A DNA stretch of 64,000 nt from Amycolatopsis sulphurea (GTDB taxonomy: Bacteria; Actinomycetota; Actinomycetes; Mycobacteriales; Pseudonocardiaceae), in contig NZ_PDJK01000002.1 in assembly GCF_002564045.1 (NCBI RefSeq), forward strand, positions 2,170,001 through 2,234,000, in the 5' to 3' direction. The notes under the pieces were generated by a model. The model was given only the letters and a program-made list of their open reading frames with translations, was not told where the DNA came from and made no database searches. Both the position numbers and the translations under genes were made by a program. Shown piece after piece: positions 41,881 through 50,581 of this stretch (its first letter is position 1; the number at the start of each line of letters is the position of its first letter).

Positions 41881-42360
41881 ATGGCAATCAACCTACCTGA
41901 GATAGATGTGAACGACCTTGCCCTCAATCCGGGCAAATACATCGACATGTTTCGCGCGCGGGAGCAGGAGATGCGCAAGGAGGCGTACAAGTACGCGAAG
42001 CTGCGCAAGCATGCCGAGGTTCTGCGCGACAAGCAGGACGAGATGACCCTCTGGTTGACGGCCGGCATTCCCGACCCGCCGGAGCGGGGAAGCAAGCCGG
42101 GTCAGTCTCGTGACGAGGATGGCCAGGACGAGGACCAGGTTCCCCGGCGCATCCGCGTCCTGCAGCTGCTGTCGGGGGAGCCAAGCCGCGGCTGGAAGGT
42201 CCGCACCATCGCCGATGCGCTGGGGATCACCAACTACAAGAGCCTGCGCGTCAGTCTCGACGAGTTCGCGCTGAAAGACGGCATTCTCAGGAAGAACGAC
42301 CAGGCCGAGTACTTCTTCAATCCTCGCGCCCAGGAATACCTGACCAAGATGAGCAACTAG
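41881..42360 (+). CDS. Hypothetical protein with winged-helix-like C-terminus
   Basis: A 159-residue protein. The first 65 residues form a long charged helix (MFRAREQEMRKEAYKYAKLR) suited to a coiled coil. A Pro/Asp-rich linker follows. Residues 90-159 look like a winged helix-turn-helix (KVRTIADALGITNYKSLRVS, then ALKDGILRKNDQAEYFFNP). This suggests a small DNA-binding protein, perhaps a regulator of the island. GC bias is lower than in neighbours. It ends in a strong terminator. Confidence 0.6.
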   Translation: MAINLPEIDVNDLALNPGKYIDMFRAREQEMRKEAYKYAKLRKHAEVLRDKQDEMTLWLTAGIPDPPERGSKPGQSRDEDGQDEDQVPRRIRVLQLLSGEPSRGWKVRTIADALGITNYKSLRVSLDEFALKDGILRKNDQAEYFFNPRAQEYLTKMSN

Positions 42361-42373
42361 AAAGCAAAAGGTC

Positions 42374-42407
42374 GGGCCGCCACTGAACTGTCATTCAGCG
42401 GCGGCCC
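42374..42407 (+). terminator. Hairpin terminator after 41881-42360 gene
   Basis: GGGCCGCC-A-CTGAA pairs with TTCAG-C-GGCGGCCC with one symmetrical mismatch. A short TGT tail follows. It lies 13 bp past the stop. Confidence 0.8.
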
Positions 42408-42566
42408 TGTAACACGAAGAATTTCAACCTACCAGAGCATGGATTCTTCGTGCCGTGGCACTCTATCGCGCTTGCCGCGTTGCTGACAGCCATGCACGAG
42501 AATTCCGGCTGCCCTTCCCACGAAAGGGTTACAGCTGATGGCTTCGCGTGCGTATTTTCCGCGCCG

Positions 42567-42863
42567 TCACCCTGAATCTCTCGCCGACGGCCATAGTTCC
42601 CAGTCGAGGGCGCGTTCGAGATCGGCGATCACGGCGATGGTCGTCCAGACGCGGCCGTCGAGGACGTTGGTGATCGTCTGCCGGTTGACGCCTGCCCGCC
42701 GGTGCAGTTCGGCGATGCTCCAGCCGTGCTCCTGCATGGCGGCGGCGAGCCGGCGGGCAACGGCCTGGGCGACGGCGGCGGCATGATCCCCGTCGAGCGT
42801 GGCGGCAGGCCATCGGCCTGCCGTGATGTGGTCTCGCGGGGCGCGGGTGCGGCGACCGGTCAC
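42567..42863 (-). CDS. XRE-family HTH regulator of the transposase operon
   Basis: A 98-residue protein with a helix-turn-helix at about 48-75 (SIAELHRRAGVNRQTITNVL). The N-terminal 30 residues are basic and unstructured. GTG at 42863. It is divergent from the recombinase-like/transposase operon, with a perfect 16-bp palindrome 19 bp upstream of its start, so it probably represses that operon and itself. Confidence 0.75.
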   Translation of the reverse strand: MTGRRTRAPRDHITAGRWPAATLDGDHAAAVAQAVARRLAAAMQEHGWSIAELHRRAGVNRQTITNVLDGRVWTTIAVIADLERALDWELWPSARDSG

Positions 42864-42881
42864 TCACTTCACCCCCAATGG

Positions 42882-42897
42882 TGCTATTCGAATAGCA
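42882..42897. promoter_or_regulatory. Perfect 16-bp palindrome TGCTATTCGAATAGCA at the operon start
   Basis: The palindrome has no mismatch and its last base is the A of the ATG at 42897. It is much more AT-rich than its surroundings. Position and symmetry fit an operator for the divergent XRE protein; bound repressor would cover the start codon. Confidence 0.75.
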
Positions 42898-43826
42898 TGT
42901 CGGCTCCTGGTGTCTACCTGTCGAGGAGCGCAGTGGCCCGCCGTGTCGACACGTTCGTGCCCCGGGATGCGGGTCCGGCCTGGAGCCGGGTGGCTCCCGC
43001 GGTGCGGGCGCTGGTGGTGCAGGCAGATCCGATGGTGCCCTACGACGCGGCCGAGCTGATGTCGGTGCTGGCCAGGCTGGCTGTGTTCTGCGACGGGCAC
43101 GGGATCACCGGCTCGGCGGGATGGCTGGAGCCGGCGACGGTCGACTGGTTTCTCGACGTGGGCTGCGCGCATCTGAGCTCGCACACCCGCTCGACCTACC
43201 GCGCCCGGCTGCGGCGGCTGGCCGAAGCGGTTCGGGGTGTCGACGGAGCGAAACCGATCGTGCTGTCTGCCTCCGACGCGTCCCGGCCCTACACCGTCGG
43301 CGAGCAGGCGGCGCTCTGGAGCTGGGCGACCGGCCAGCCCACCGAAGCGCTGCGGTGCGGCTGCCGGGTGCTGCTCGCGCTCGGCCTGGGCTGCGGGTTG
43401 TCGGCCGACGAGGTCATCGCTGTGCGCGCCGGCAGTATCCGGGTTGCCGGCAACGGCGCGGTGCTGGTCGAAACGACCGGTCGCCGCGCACGGCTGGTGG
43501 TCTGCCGACGGCGCTGGGAAACCGGGCTGGCCGGCCACGCCGACGCCGCGGGCAGCGGGTTCGTGTTCCGCCCGAACGCGGTCCGGGCGAAGAACCTGGT
43601 GTCGAACTTCCTCGCACGGGCTCACCGCGGCGCCACCGTCCCGCCGGTCAAGGTCGCCCGGCTGCGGGACACCTGGATCGTCGAGCATCTGGCGTCTGGG
43701 ACACCGCTGCCGGTGCTCGCCGCGGCCGCTGGGCTGGACGGCCTGTCCAGCCTGGATCGGCTCCTGCCGCATCTGCCGGGGATCAGCGCGCAGCGGGCGG
43801 AGCGGCATCTGCGCGAGCTGGCGTGA
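42897..43826 (+). CDS. Tyrosine-recombinase-like protein, degenerate, partner of DDE transposase
   Basis: A 309-residue protein with the domain plan of tyrosine recombinases. A SAM-like N-terminal helical domain (STYRARLRRLAEAV) precedes a catalytic-type domain (ALGLGCGLSADEVIAVRAGS, then VARLRDTWIVEHLASGTPL and a GLDGLSSLDRLLPHL end). The family's R, H-x-x-R and Tyr cannot all be placed: HxxR reads LRDTWI and no C-terminal Tyr follows. It may thus be a DNA-binding accessory rather than a recombinase. It overlaps the transposase gene as GTGA, so the two are made together. No Shine-Dalgarno sequence is visible, so the mRNA may be leaderless. Confidence 0.6.
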   Translation: MSAPGVYLSRSAVARRVDTFVPRDAGPAWSRVAPAVRALVVQADPMVPYDAAELMSVLARLAVFCDGHGITGSAGWLEPATVDWFLDVGCAHLSSHTRSTYRARLRRLAEAVRGVDGAKPIVLSASDASRPYTVGEQAALWSWATGQPTEALRCGCRVLLALGLGCGLSADEVIAVRAGSIRVAGNGAVLVETTGRRARLVVCRRRWETGLAGHADAAGSGFVFRPNAVRAKNLVSNFLARAHRGATVPPVKVARLRDTWIVEHLASGTPLPVLAAAAGLDGLSSLDRLLPHLPGISAQRAERHLRELA

Positions 43827-45508
43827 ACACCGCAGCGGCAGCGGACAGCCTGCTCGGCGAGGAACTGGTGCCGGTGTCCGACGCCGAGGTCGACCGGGCC
43901 CGCGACTACATCGCCGACACCGGCCTGGTCGGGTTCTTCACGACCGCGCTGGCGAAGAAGCGGCGCAGCGCGGCCGGGAGGCCGCGCACGATCACCGTCG
44001 AGGCACTGCTGACCGGGCTGCTGCTGACCGCAGTGACGGACCGGGCCGTGCTGCTCACCGGGGTGAATCTGCTGCTGCACCATCGGATCACCGCCCGGTC
44101 CCGGCGCCTGCTCGGCGTTGCCGACCGCGAGTTGACCGCCGACTCGGTGGAAGCCTCCTACGCGGTGGTCCGCCGGTTGTTCCACGCGATGGTTGAGCTG
44201 TTCGACGACTCGCCGGCACCGAAGAACCGGAAGCTGACCGAGGAGGAATTCGCCACGCGGCTTGCGCCGATGACGCTGGGCGAGCAGGCGCAGCGACGAG
44301 CCGCCCGGGACTGGGTCGGACACCGGGTGCTGGTCCCGAGCTTGACTGGCCTGCTCGATGTCCTGCAGGACTACCCCGCAATCGGCAGCTGTGTCGATGC
44401 CACCCCCATCAGGACGAATGCCCGCAAACCGTCGAGGCAGGCCGGGACGACCTCGGCCGATCCGGATGCCGGCCTCTACCTGCGCACCGCCTGGGACAAG
44501 CCGGGGACCGGCACCGGCAGGGGAAAGAAGAAAGTAGTGAAGGAGCTGTTCGGCTACGAGGCGACACTGCTGGTCAACGGCGCGACCCGGCCGGTCGACG
44601 GCCGTCTCGCGCCGCCGGTCCTCGTCGGCGGCTACACGCTCGAACGCCCCGGCCACCGGCCCGGCGGCGCAGCGATCGACGTGCTCAAGCACGCCGCCGC
44701 AGACGGCTGGCCCCGCGGCCCGCTGGCCGGGGACCGCGCCTACAACAACAGTGAGCCGGACACGTTCCAGCTCCCGGCCCGGGCCCTGGGCTTCCCCCTG
44801 CTTTTCGACTACCGCGACGACCAGCTCGGCATCCAGGCCGAGCACGCCGGCGCGGTTCAAGTCGAAGGCCGCTGGCACTGCCCGCACATGCCCGCCGGAC
44901 TCGTCGACACCACCCGCGACTTCCGCGCTGAGCGGATCGATGAGGACACCTGGCGCCAGCGACTGTCCGCGCGGAGAGCCTACGAGCTGCGGCCCAAAGC
45001 CCACCCGGACCAGGAGGGACATCAGCGGATGCTCTGCCCCGCGGCCGGAACGACACCTGCCGTTCGCTGTCCGCTGAAAAAGGCGTCGATGCGGTTCAGC
45101 GCCAAACCCACCGTCGTCCCGGCCGCCGGCCTGGTCGAGCCACCGACGGTCTGCGCCCAGCAGTCGGTGACCGTCCCGCCCGAAGCCGGGGCGAAGCACG
45201 GCCAGGCTCTGCCGTTCGCCAGCCCTGAATGGGAACGCGCTTACCACACCCTGCGCAACGGGGTCGAAGGCACAAACGGCTACCTCAAAGACCCCACCAA
45301 CGCCAACCTCGAATCGGCCGGCACCCGCCGCGTTCGCGGGATCGCCGCCGTCCACTTCCTCGTCGGCTTCCAGCTCGCCGCGTCCAACTTGCGCAAACGC
45401 ACCCGTTGGCGACATGCACACCCAGCCGACCCCGCAACACCGGCCCGACGACGGCCACGCCGACGAACAACCCGACCACTGACCGACTGGAAACCCGAAG
45501 CAAGTTGA
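43823..45508 (+). CDS. IS4/IS1182-like DDE transposase
   Basis: A 561-residue transposase. The proposed catalytic acids are Asp192 (SCVDATPIRTN), Asp304 (LAGDRAYNN) and Glu482 in YHTLRNGVEGTNGYLK, which follows the IS4-type Y-x-R-x3-E-x6-K pattern. An insertion between the second Asp and Glu holds Cys/His residues (WHCPHMP, C405, C416, C444) that could bind zinc. A basic tail (about 540-555) follows. GTG at 43823 overlaps the preceding stop. I could not find terminal inverted repeats, so whether it is a mobile IS or a domesticated unit is open. Confidence 0.75.
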   Translation: MNTAAAADSLLGEELVPVSDAEVDRARDYIADTGLVGFFTTALAKKRRSAAGRPRTITVEALLTGLLLTAVTDRAVLLTGVNLLLHHRITARSRRLLGVADRELTADSVEASYAVVRRLFHAMVELFDDSPAPKNRKLTEEEFATRLAPMTLGEQAQRRAARDWVGHRVLVPSLTGLLDVLQDYPAIGSCVDATPIRTNARKPSRQAGTTSADPDAGLYLRTAWDKPGTGTGRGKKKVVKELFGYEATLLVNGATRPVDGRLAPPVLVGGYTLERPGHRPGGAAIDVLKHAAADGWPRGPLAGDRAYNNSEPDTFQLPARALGFPLLFDYRDDQLGIQAEHAGAVQVEGRWHCPHMPAGLVDTTRDFRAERIDEDTWRQRLSARRAYELRPKAHPDQEGHQRMLCPAAGTTPAVRCPLKKASMRFSAKPTVVPAAGLVEPPTVCAQQSVTVPPEAGAKHGQALPFASPEWERAYHTLRNGVEGTNGYLKDPTNANLESAGTRRVRGIAAVHFLVGFQLAASNLRKRTRWRHAHPADPATPARRRPRRRTTRPLTDWKPEAS

Positions 45509-45570
45509 GGCATCCACCGCACCCAACCGCGCGAGCACCTCAGCCGCCTCCGCACACAAACCACAGAAAA

Positions 45571-45604
45571 CAGTGAAGGCACCGCAACCGCGGCGCCTTC
45601 ACTG
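45571..45604. terminator. Bidirectional hairpin between transposase gene and tRNA-Leu
   Basis: CAGTGAAGGC (45571-45580) pairs with GCCTTCACTG (45595-45604), with further internal CCGC/GCGG pairing. It lies 62 bp after the transposase stop and 69 bp past the 3' end of the convergent tRNA gene, so it can serve both. Confidence 0.75.
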
Positions 45605-45672
45605 TGACATCTCACTCCTCAACCGGCCATAACGTCGGTCAAGGCGGACTGATTTCGTCGTCAGCCCTGCGG

Positions 45673-45755
45673 TAGGCGAGGAGGGAGTTGAACCCTCACG
45701 TCCTTTCGGACACACGGACCTGAACCGTGCGCGTCTGCCATTCCGCCACTCGCCC
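45673..45755 (-). tRNA. tRNA-Leu (anticodon CAG)
   Basis: An 83-nt class II tRNA on the minus strand. The acceptor arm GGGCGAG pairs with CTCGCCT, the D region reads TGGCGGAATGGCAGACGC, and the anticodon arm is CACGG-TTCAGGT-CCGTG (anticodon CAG). A variable arm (TGTCCGAAAGGACG) and T arm GAGGG-TTCAACT-CCCTC follow. The discriminator is A. CCA is not encoded (CCG follows). Confidence 0.97.
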
Positions 45756-45885
45756 GAGTGCTTCTCTCTGACAGCCCGCAAAGCGTAGCAGGGTCCTTCA
45801 GCCGGTTTCGCCGGGGGTCTGCTGAACCCTTCCTCTCCCGGATAGGATCGGGTGCGGAAGCACACGTGTGAGGAGGTCAGTCCCG

Positions 45886-47151
45886 GTGGGCCGCGTTGAG
45901 CGTTTCGACAGACGACTCGAGAAGCTGGTCGGGAACACCTTCGCGCGCATGTTCGGTGGCAGTGTCGTCACCCAGGAGGTAGCGGCGGCGCTCGAGCGGG
46001 AAGGCGAGGAAAACGTACGTGAGCTGGCAGGCGGTCGGCAGCTCGCCCCGAATCACTACATCGTGTCGTTGGGGTCGGCTGATCACGAGCGCATGGCCGG
46101 CGACGAACAACGGGTCACCGGTGTTCTCGCCAAAGCCGTCGCGGAGCACCTCGCCGCGCGGGGCTGGGACACCTATGGTGACGTCGTCGTATCACTCGAG
46201 CGCAACGAGGCGCTGCATACTGGACAGTTCAAGACCCGTTCGTCCGTCGATCCCGACGCCCGCGCCAGCGCGGACGGTGGCTCGTCACGGTCGGCACGAC
46301 CCAGCAACGCAGGAGACCCAGCAATGAGCCAGCCCCCCGGATACGGCCAATACGACCAGGGTGACCAGTACGGCCAGCAGGGCCAGTACGGATACGGACA
46401 GCAGGGTGGCCAGCAGCCCGGGTACGACCAGGGCTATGGCCAGCAGGGTGGCTACGACCAGGGCTACGGTCAGCAGCCCCCGCCGCAGCAGGGCGGATAC
46501 GACCAGTACGGCCAGACCCAGCAAGCGGGCTACGCCCCTCCCCCGGGCGGCGACCCGTACGGCCAGCAGGGTGGTTACGACCAGGGCTACGGCCAGCCTC
46601 CCCAGCAGGGTGGGTACGACCAGTACGGCCAGCCCCAGCAGGGGGGCTACGACCAGGGCGGCTACGCGCCGCAGCAGGGTGGCTACGGCACCCCGCCGGG
46701 CGGTCAGCCCGCGTACGACCAGGGCTACGGTCAGCCCCCGCAGCAGGGTGGATACGACCAGTACGGCCAGACCCAGCAAGCGGGCTACGCCCCTCCCCCG
46801 GGTGGCGACCCGTACGGCCAGCAGGGTGGTTACGGCCAGCCGCCGGCTCCCGCCGGCCGCCCGGTCGCGGCGAGCCTGCAGCTCGACGACGGCTCCAACC
46901 GCACCTACTCGCTCAAGCAGGGCGGCAACGTGGTCGGCCGGGGCCAGGACGCCGACTTCCGGCTGCCCGACACCGGGGTCTCCCGCAGGCACCTGGAGAT
47001 CACCTGGGACGGCCAGAGCGCCACGCTCGCCGACATCGGCTCGACCAACGGCACCACGGTGAACGGCACCCCGGTGCAGACCTGGCAGCTCGCCGACGGC
47101 GACGTCATCCGGGTGGGTCACTCGTCCCTGGTGTTCCGAACCCAGGGCTGA
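45886..47151 (+). CDS. fhaA: FhaA: FHA-domain protein with Gly/Gln/Tyr repeat linker
   Basis: A 421-residue protein with three parts. Residues 1-115 are the FhaA N-terminal domain ([20 protein letters not shown]). Residues about 145-325 are a repeat linker of [14 protein letters not shown] units. Residues about 330-421 are the FHA domain with [17 protein letters not shown] and GSTNGT phosphothreonine-binding motifs. In mycobacteria FhaA (Rv0020c) binds phosphorylated MviN pseudokinase and is a PknB substrate, regulating peptidoglycan export. GTG at 45886 has GGAGG 10 nt upstream. The linker contains an 85-bp internal duplication. First gene of the signalling operon. Confidence 0.95.
   Translation: MGRVERFDRRLEKLVGNTFARMFGGSVVTQEVAAALEREGEENVRELAGGRQLAPNHYIVSLGSADHERMAGDEQRVTGVLAKAVAEHLAARGWDTYGDVVVSLERNEALHTGQFKTRSSVDPDARASADGGSSRSARPSNAGDPAMSQPPGYGQYDQGDQYGQQGQYGYGQQGGQQPGYDQGYGQQGGYDQGYGQQPPPQQGGYDQYGQTQQAGYAPPPGGDPYGQQGGYDQGYGQPPQQGGYDQYGQPQQGGYDQGGYAPQQGGYGTPPGGQPAYDQGYGQPPQQGGYDQYGQTQQAGYAPPPGGDPYGQQGGYGQPPAPAGRPVAASLQLDDGSNRTYSLKQGGNVVGRGQDADFRLPDTGVSRRHLEITWDGQSATLADIGSTNGTTVNGTPVQTWQLADGDVIRVGHSSLVFRTQG
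46495..46834 (+). repeat. 85-bp segment duplicated inside the FhaA linker (46495-46579 and 46750-46834)
   Basis: The two 85-bp blocks are identical except for one base (GGGCGGC against GGGTGGC) and are 255 bp apart, a multiple of three, so exchange keeps the frame. Surrounding units share CAGGGTGGnTACGACCAG. Confidence 0.9.
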
Positions 47152-47253
47152 GCGCAGCCAGTCGACGGGGTTCCCGCAGAATTGTCGTGCGGGGGATCCG
47201 TGGTGCGCGCGCACCTCGGGCTTGCAGGCAAGAGGCGGGAGCGGACACAACAA

Positions 47254-47715
47254 GTGCCAGAGCTGGTCGTACAACTCACCAGGGTGGGCTTTCTCGTGCT
47301 GCTCTGGCTCTTCGTGTTCGCCGCGTTACGGGTCGTGCGCTCGGACCTGTACGCCGCGTCCGGCATCCGGGTCCAGGTACCGTCCTTCCGCCGTAACAAA
47401 GAAAAGAAGCCGCGGGGCGGCAAGTCCCCGCAGCAGCTGCTGGTGACCCATGGGGCACTGGCGGGCACCCGCATCGCGCTCGACGGCAGGCCGATCCTGA
47501 TCGGCCGGGCCGACGACTCGACGCTGGTCCTCGACGACGACTACGCGTCGACCCGCCATGCCCGCATCGCCCTGCGCGGGGAGGACTGGTACGTGGAAGA
47601 TCTGGGTTCGACGAACGGCACCTACCTCGACCGGGCTAAGGTCACTGCACCACTCCGGGTCCCGCTCGGAGTCCCCATCCGGATCGGCAAGACGGTGATC
47701 GAGCTTCGCCCATGA
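47254..47715 (+). CDS. fhaB: FhaB/FipA: membrane-anchored FHA-domain protein
   Basis: A 153-residue protein with an N-terminal membrane helix (VGFLVLLWLFVFAALRVVRS), a basic linker (RRNKEKKPRGGK) and a C-terminal FHA domain (IGRADDSTLVLDDDYASTRH, GSTNGTYLD). In mycobacteria FhaB/FipA is phosphorylated by PknA/PknB and links signalling to cell division proteins FtsZ and FtsQ. GTG at 47254 matches the usual FhaB start (VPELVVQLTRVGF); an upstream frame to 47182 is not family-like. It overlaps pstP by ATGA. Confidence 0.93.
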   Translation: MPELVVQLTRVGFLVLLWLFVFAALRVVRSDLYAASGIRVQVPSFRRNKEKKPRGGKSPQQLLVTHGALAGTRIALDGRPILIGRADDSTLVLDDDYASTRHARIALRGEDWYVEDLGSTNGTYLDRAKVTAPLRVPLGVPIRIGKTVIELRP

Positions 47716-49091
47716 CTCTCGTCCTCCGCTACGCGGCCCGCAGCGACCGGGGCCTGGTGCGTTCGACCAACCAGGACTCCGTGTACGCCGGCCCCCGCCT
47801 GCTCGCACTCGCCGACGGAATGGGCGGGCACGCCGCGGGCGAGGTGGCCAGCAAGGTCGTCATCGCCTCGCTCGCCCCGCTCGACGACGACGAGCCCGGC
47901 GACGACCTGCTCGCGCAGCTCCGCGACGCCGTGCAGAACGGCAACGCGGCGATCGCCGAATTGGTCGCCCAGGACCCCGACCTCGACGGGATGGGCACCA
48001 CGCTGACCGCGGTGCTCTTCGCCGGCAGCAGACTCGGGCTGGTGCACGTCGGCGACTCGCGGGCCTACCTGATGCGCGGCGGCCAGTTCGCGCAGATCAC
48101 CCGCGACGACAGCTTCGTCAACGAGTTGCTCGAACAGGGTCGCATCACGCCCGAGGAGGCGGCGGTGCACCCGCAGCGGTCGCTGCTGCTCAAGGCGCTC
48201 ACCGGGCACGAGGTGGAGCCGAGTCTCACCGTGCGCGAGGCCCGTCCCGGTGACCGGTACCTGATCTGCTCGGACGGGCTGTCCGGTATGGTCAGCGACG
48301 AAACGCTGGCCGAGGCGGTACAGATCGCCGATCCGCAGGACTGCGCCGATCGGATGATCGAGCTGGCGCTCAAGGGCGGCGGCACGGACAACGTGACGGT
48401 GATCATCGCGGACGTGGTGGACGTCGACTTCGGCGACGACGCCCCGATCGTGGGCGGCGCGGCCGGCGACGGCAGCGACGAGCTGCACCAGGGCGATTCG
48501 CCCGCGGCACGGGCCCGCGCGCTGACCCAGCCCACGCCGGTGGCGCGGCCGGAGCCGGAACCGAGCCCGGAAGCGGACCCGAAGACCAAGCAGCGCAAGC
48601 GGTTCCGCTGGCTGGTCGGCGCGGTGGTGGTGCTCGTGGTGCTGGCCGCGGCGGCCATCGCCACCCGGTACTTCGTGCTCAGCCAGTACTACGTCGGCGA
48701 AGGCCCGGACGAGGAGGTCGTGATCTACCGCGGCGTCCCGGGCAGCGTCCTCGGCATCCAGCTGCACACCCTGGAGCAGGGCTCGTGCCCGCCCGGTCAG
48801 CTGTGCACCGACAAGCTGCGCGTGCCCGCGCTGCAGGAGGACGCGCGGGCGCTGGTGAAGAACGGGGTCAAGCGCGACAGCCTCGACGACGCCCGCAAGT
48901 ACATCGACGACTTCCTCCGGCTGAAGAAGCAACTCGTGAACTGCAAGCCGGTGCAGCCCGCTCCGACCGGGGCACCGCAAGGTAGCGGTGCCGCTCCGCC
49001 CTCGCCCGGCGAGCCGACGTCGGAGAACCAGTTTCCGGGGAGGGACTGCGCGACGTCGGGTACGACGCCGTCGACAGGAGGCGGTAACTGA
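47712..49091 (+). CDS. pstP: PstP: PP2C-family Ser/Thr phosphatase
   Basis: A 459-residue membrane phosphatase. The cytosolic PP2C domain (1-240) has LADGMGGHAAGE, MGTTL, VGDSRAYL, SDGLSGM and GGTDNVTV, which supply the metal-binding aspartates. A transmembrane helix lies at about 301-322. The extracellular part has Cys pairs (GSCPPGQLC) and a Pro/Gly tail. It dephosphorylates PknA, PknB and their substrates including the PBP neighbour. It overlaps fhaB by ATGA and rodA as TGATG. Confidence 0.96.
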   Translation: MTLVLRYAARSDRGLVRSTNQDSVYAGPRLLALADGMGGHAAGEVASKVVIASLAPLDDDEPGDDLLAQLRDAVQNGNAAIAELVAQDPDLDGMGTTLTAVLFAGSRLGLVHVGDSRAYLMRGGQFAQITRDDSFVNELLEQGRITPEEAAVHPQRSLLLKALTGHEVEPSLTVREARPGDRYLICSDGLSGMVSDETLAEAVQIADPQDCADRMIELALKGGGTDNVTVIIADVVDVDFGDDAPIVGGAAGDGSDELHQGDSPAARARALTQPTPVARPEPEPSPEADPKTKQRKRFRWLVGAVVVLVVLAAAAIATRYFVLSQYYVGEGPDEEVVIYRGVPGSVLGIQLHTLEQGSCPPGQLCTDKLRVPALQEDARALVKNGVKRDSLDDARKYIDDFLRLKKQLVNCKPVQPAPTGAPQGSGAAPPSPGEPTSENQFPGRDCATSGTTPSTGGGN

Positions 49092-50581
49092 TGGGCCAGC
49101 CGCTGGCCGACCCGGCCTCCGCGCAGTTCACCACCAACCCGCCGCGGGATCTGCCGACCCGCCGGAACACCGAAATGCTGCTGCTCGCGTTCGCCGCGGG
49201 CCTGGTCACCATCGCGCTGGTGCTGGTCGAGGCCAACCAGGAGCAGGCGCTGACGCTGTCCATCCTCTGGCTCGGGCTGGCCTACCTCGGCATCCTCGCC
49301 GCCGCGCACCTGGCGGTACGGCGGTGGGCGCCGTACGCGGATCCGGTGCTGCTGCCGTGTGTGGCTCTGCTCAACGGAATCGGCCTGGTGATGATCCACC
49401 GGATCGACCTGGCCAAGGCGGAGACCGCCGCGCAGGCAGGCAGGGACTACAGCCCCGGCGTCACGAACCAGGTGCTGTTCACCGTGGTCGCGCTGGCGCT
49501 GTTCGTGGCCGTGCTGATCGTGGTGAACGACCACCGCACGCTGACCCGCTACGGCTACATCTTCGGCCTGGTCGGCATTGTCGCGCTGGCGCTGCCCGCG
49601 GTCCTGCCCTCCAGCCTGTCCGAGGTGAACGGCGCGAAGGTGTGGGTGAAGCTGCCGTTCTTCTCGATCCAGCCGGGTGAGTTCGCGAAGATTCTGCTGA
49701 TGATCTTCTTCGCCTCGTTCCTGGTCTCGAAGCGGGACCTGTTCATGGTGGCGGGCAAGAAGTTCCTCGGGGTGGAGCTGCCGCGCGCCCGGGACCTGGG
49801 CCCGATCCTGATCGCCGCGGCGGCCGCGGTGATCATCCTGGTGCTGGAGAAGGACCTCGGCAGCGGGCTGCTGTATTTCACCATCATCCTGGTGATGCTC
49901 TACCTGGCGACCGAGCGCGTCATCTGGGTCGTGGTGGGCCTGACCTTCTTCGTGGCGGGCTGTCTGCTGGCGTTCAACCTCTTCGAGCACGTCCAGCAGC
50001 GGGTGGAGAACTGGCTGAACCCGCTCGGCCCGCGCTACGACGCGCAGGGCGGGTCGTACCAGATCGCGCAGGCCCTGTTCGGGCTCGGCACCGGCGGGGT
50101 CGGCGGTACCGGCCTCGGCGCCGGACGGCCGGACATCGTGCCCGAGGCGAGCAGTGACTTCATCACCTCCTCGATCGGCGAGGAGCTCGGCTTCGTCGGG
50201 CTGGCCGCGGTGCTGATGCTGTACTTGCTGATCGCCATGCGCGGGATGCGCAGCGCGCTCGCCGTGCGCGACACCTTCGGCAAGCTGCTCGGCGGTGGTC
50301 TCTCCTTCGCCATGGTGATGCAGATCTTCGTGGTCATCGGTGGCGTGACCGCACTGATCCCGGAAACCGGCATCACCGCGCCGTTCCTGTCCCAGGGTGG
50401 TTCTTCGCTGCTGGCGAACTACATCCTGGTCGCGCTGCTGCTGCGCGTTTCGGACGCGGCGCGGCGCCCGGCCACCCGGCCGAGGCCGCCGCAGACGCGG
50501 CAGGCCCCGATCTCCGACGCGCACACCGTGCTGGTGCAGCGCCCGCCCGCCCGCGACGAAAAGAACGGGAGGACGGCGTGA
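49091..50581 (+). CDS. rodA: RodA/FtsW-family SEDS peptidoglycan glycosyltransferase
   Basis: A 496-residue polytopic membrane protein with about ten to twelve helices. SEDS hallmarks include KLPFFSIQPGEFAKI, LEKDLGSGLL (catalytic-type Asp) and PEASSDFITSSIGEELGF with FLSQGGSS near the end. It polymerises lipid II glycan chains for cell elongation, paired with the class B PBP encoded next. It overlaps pbpA as GTGA. A proline/arginine-rich cytoplasmic tail (about 455-496) is longer than in E. coli and may be a phosphorylation target. Confidence 0.96.
   Translation: MGQPLADPASAQFTTNPPRDLPTRRNTEMLLLAFAAGLVTIALVLVEANQEQALTLSILWLGLAYLGILAAAHLAVRRWAPYADPVLLPCVALLNGIGLVMIHRIDLAKAETAAQAGRDYSPGVTNQVLFTVVALALFVAVLIVVNDHRTLTRYGYIFGLVGIVALALPAVLPSSLSEVNGAKVWVKLPFFSIQPGEFAKILLMIFFASFLVSKRDLFMVAGKKFLGVELPRARDLGPILIAAAAAVIILVLEKDLGSGLLYFTIILVMLYLATERVIWVVVGLTFFVAGCLLAFNLFEHVQQRVENWLNPLGPRYDAQGGSYQIAQALFGLGTGGVGGTGLGAGRPDIVPEASSDFITSSIGEELGFVGLAAVLMLYLLIAMRGMRSALAVRDTFGKLLGGGLSFAMVMQIFVVIGGVTALIPETGITAPFLSQGGSSLLANYILVALLLRVSDAARRPATRPRPPQTRQAPISDAHTVLVQRPPARDEKNGRTA

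Noticed and set aside
43622..45559. A 645-codon minus-strand frame
   Set aside because: Antisense to the DDE transposase; no motif and no ribosome-binding site.
45673..45755. tRNA-Leu as attachment site for an integrated element
   Set aside because: I searched by eye for a repeated 3' tRNA segment in the island to the left and found none; the recombinase-like protein also lacks clear catalytic residues.
46333..46850. CRISPR-like periodicity
   Set aside because: The repeats are coding units of the FhaA linker with no unique spacers; no CRISPR array is present in the window.
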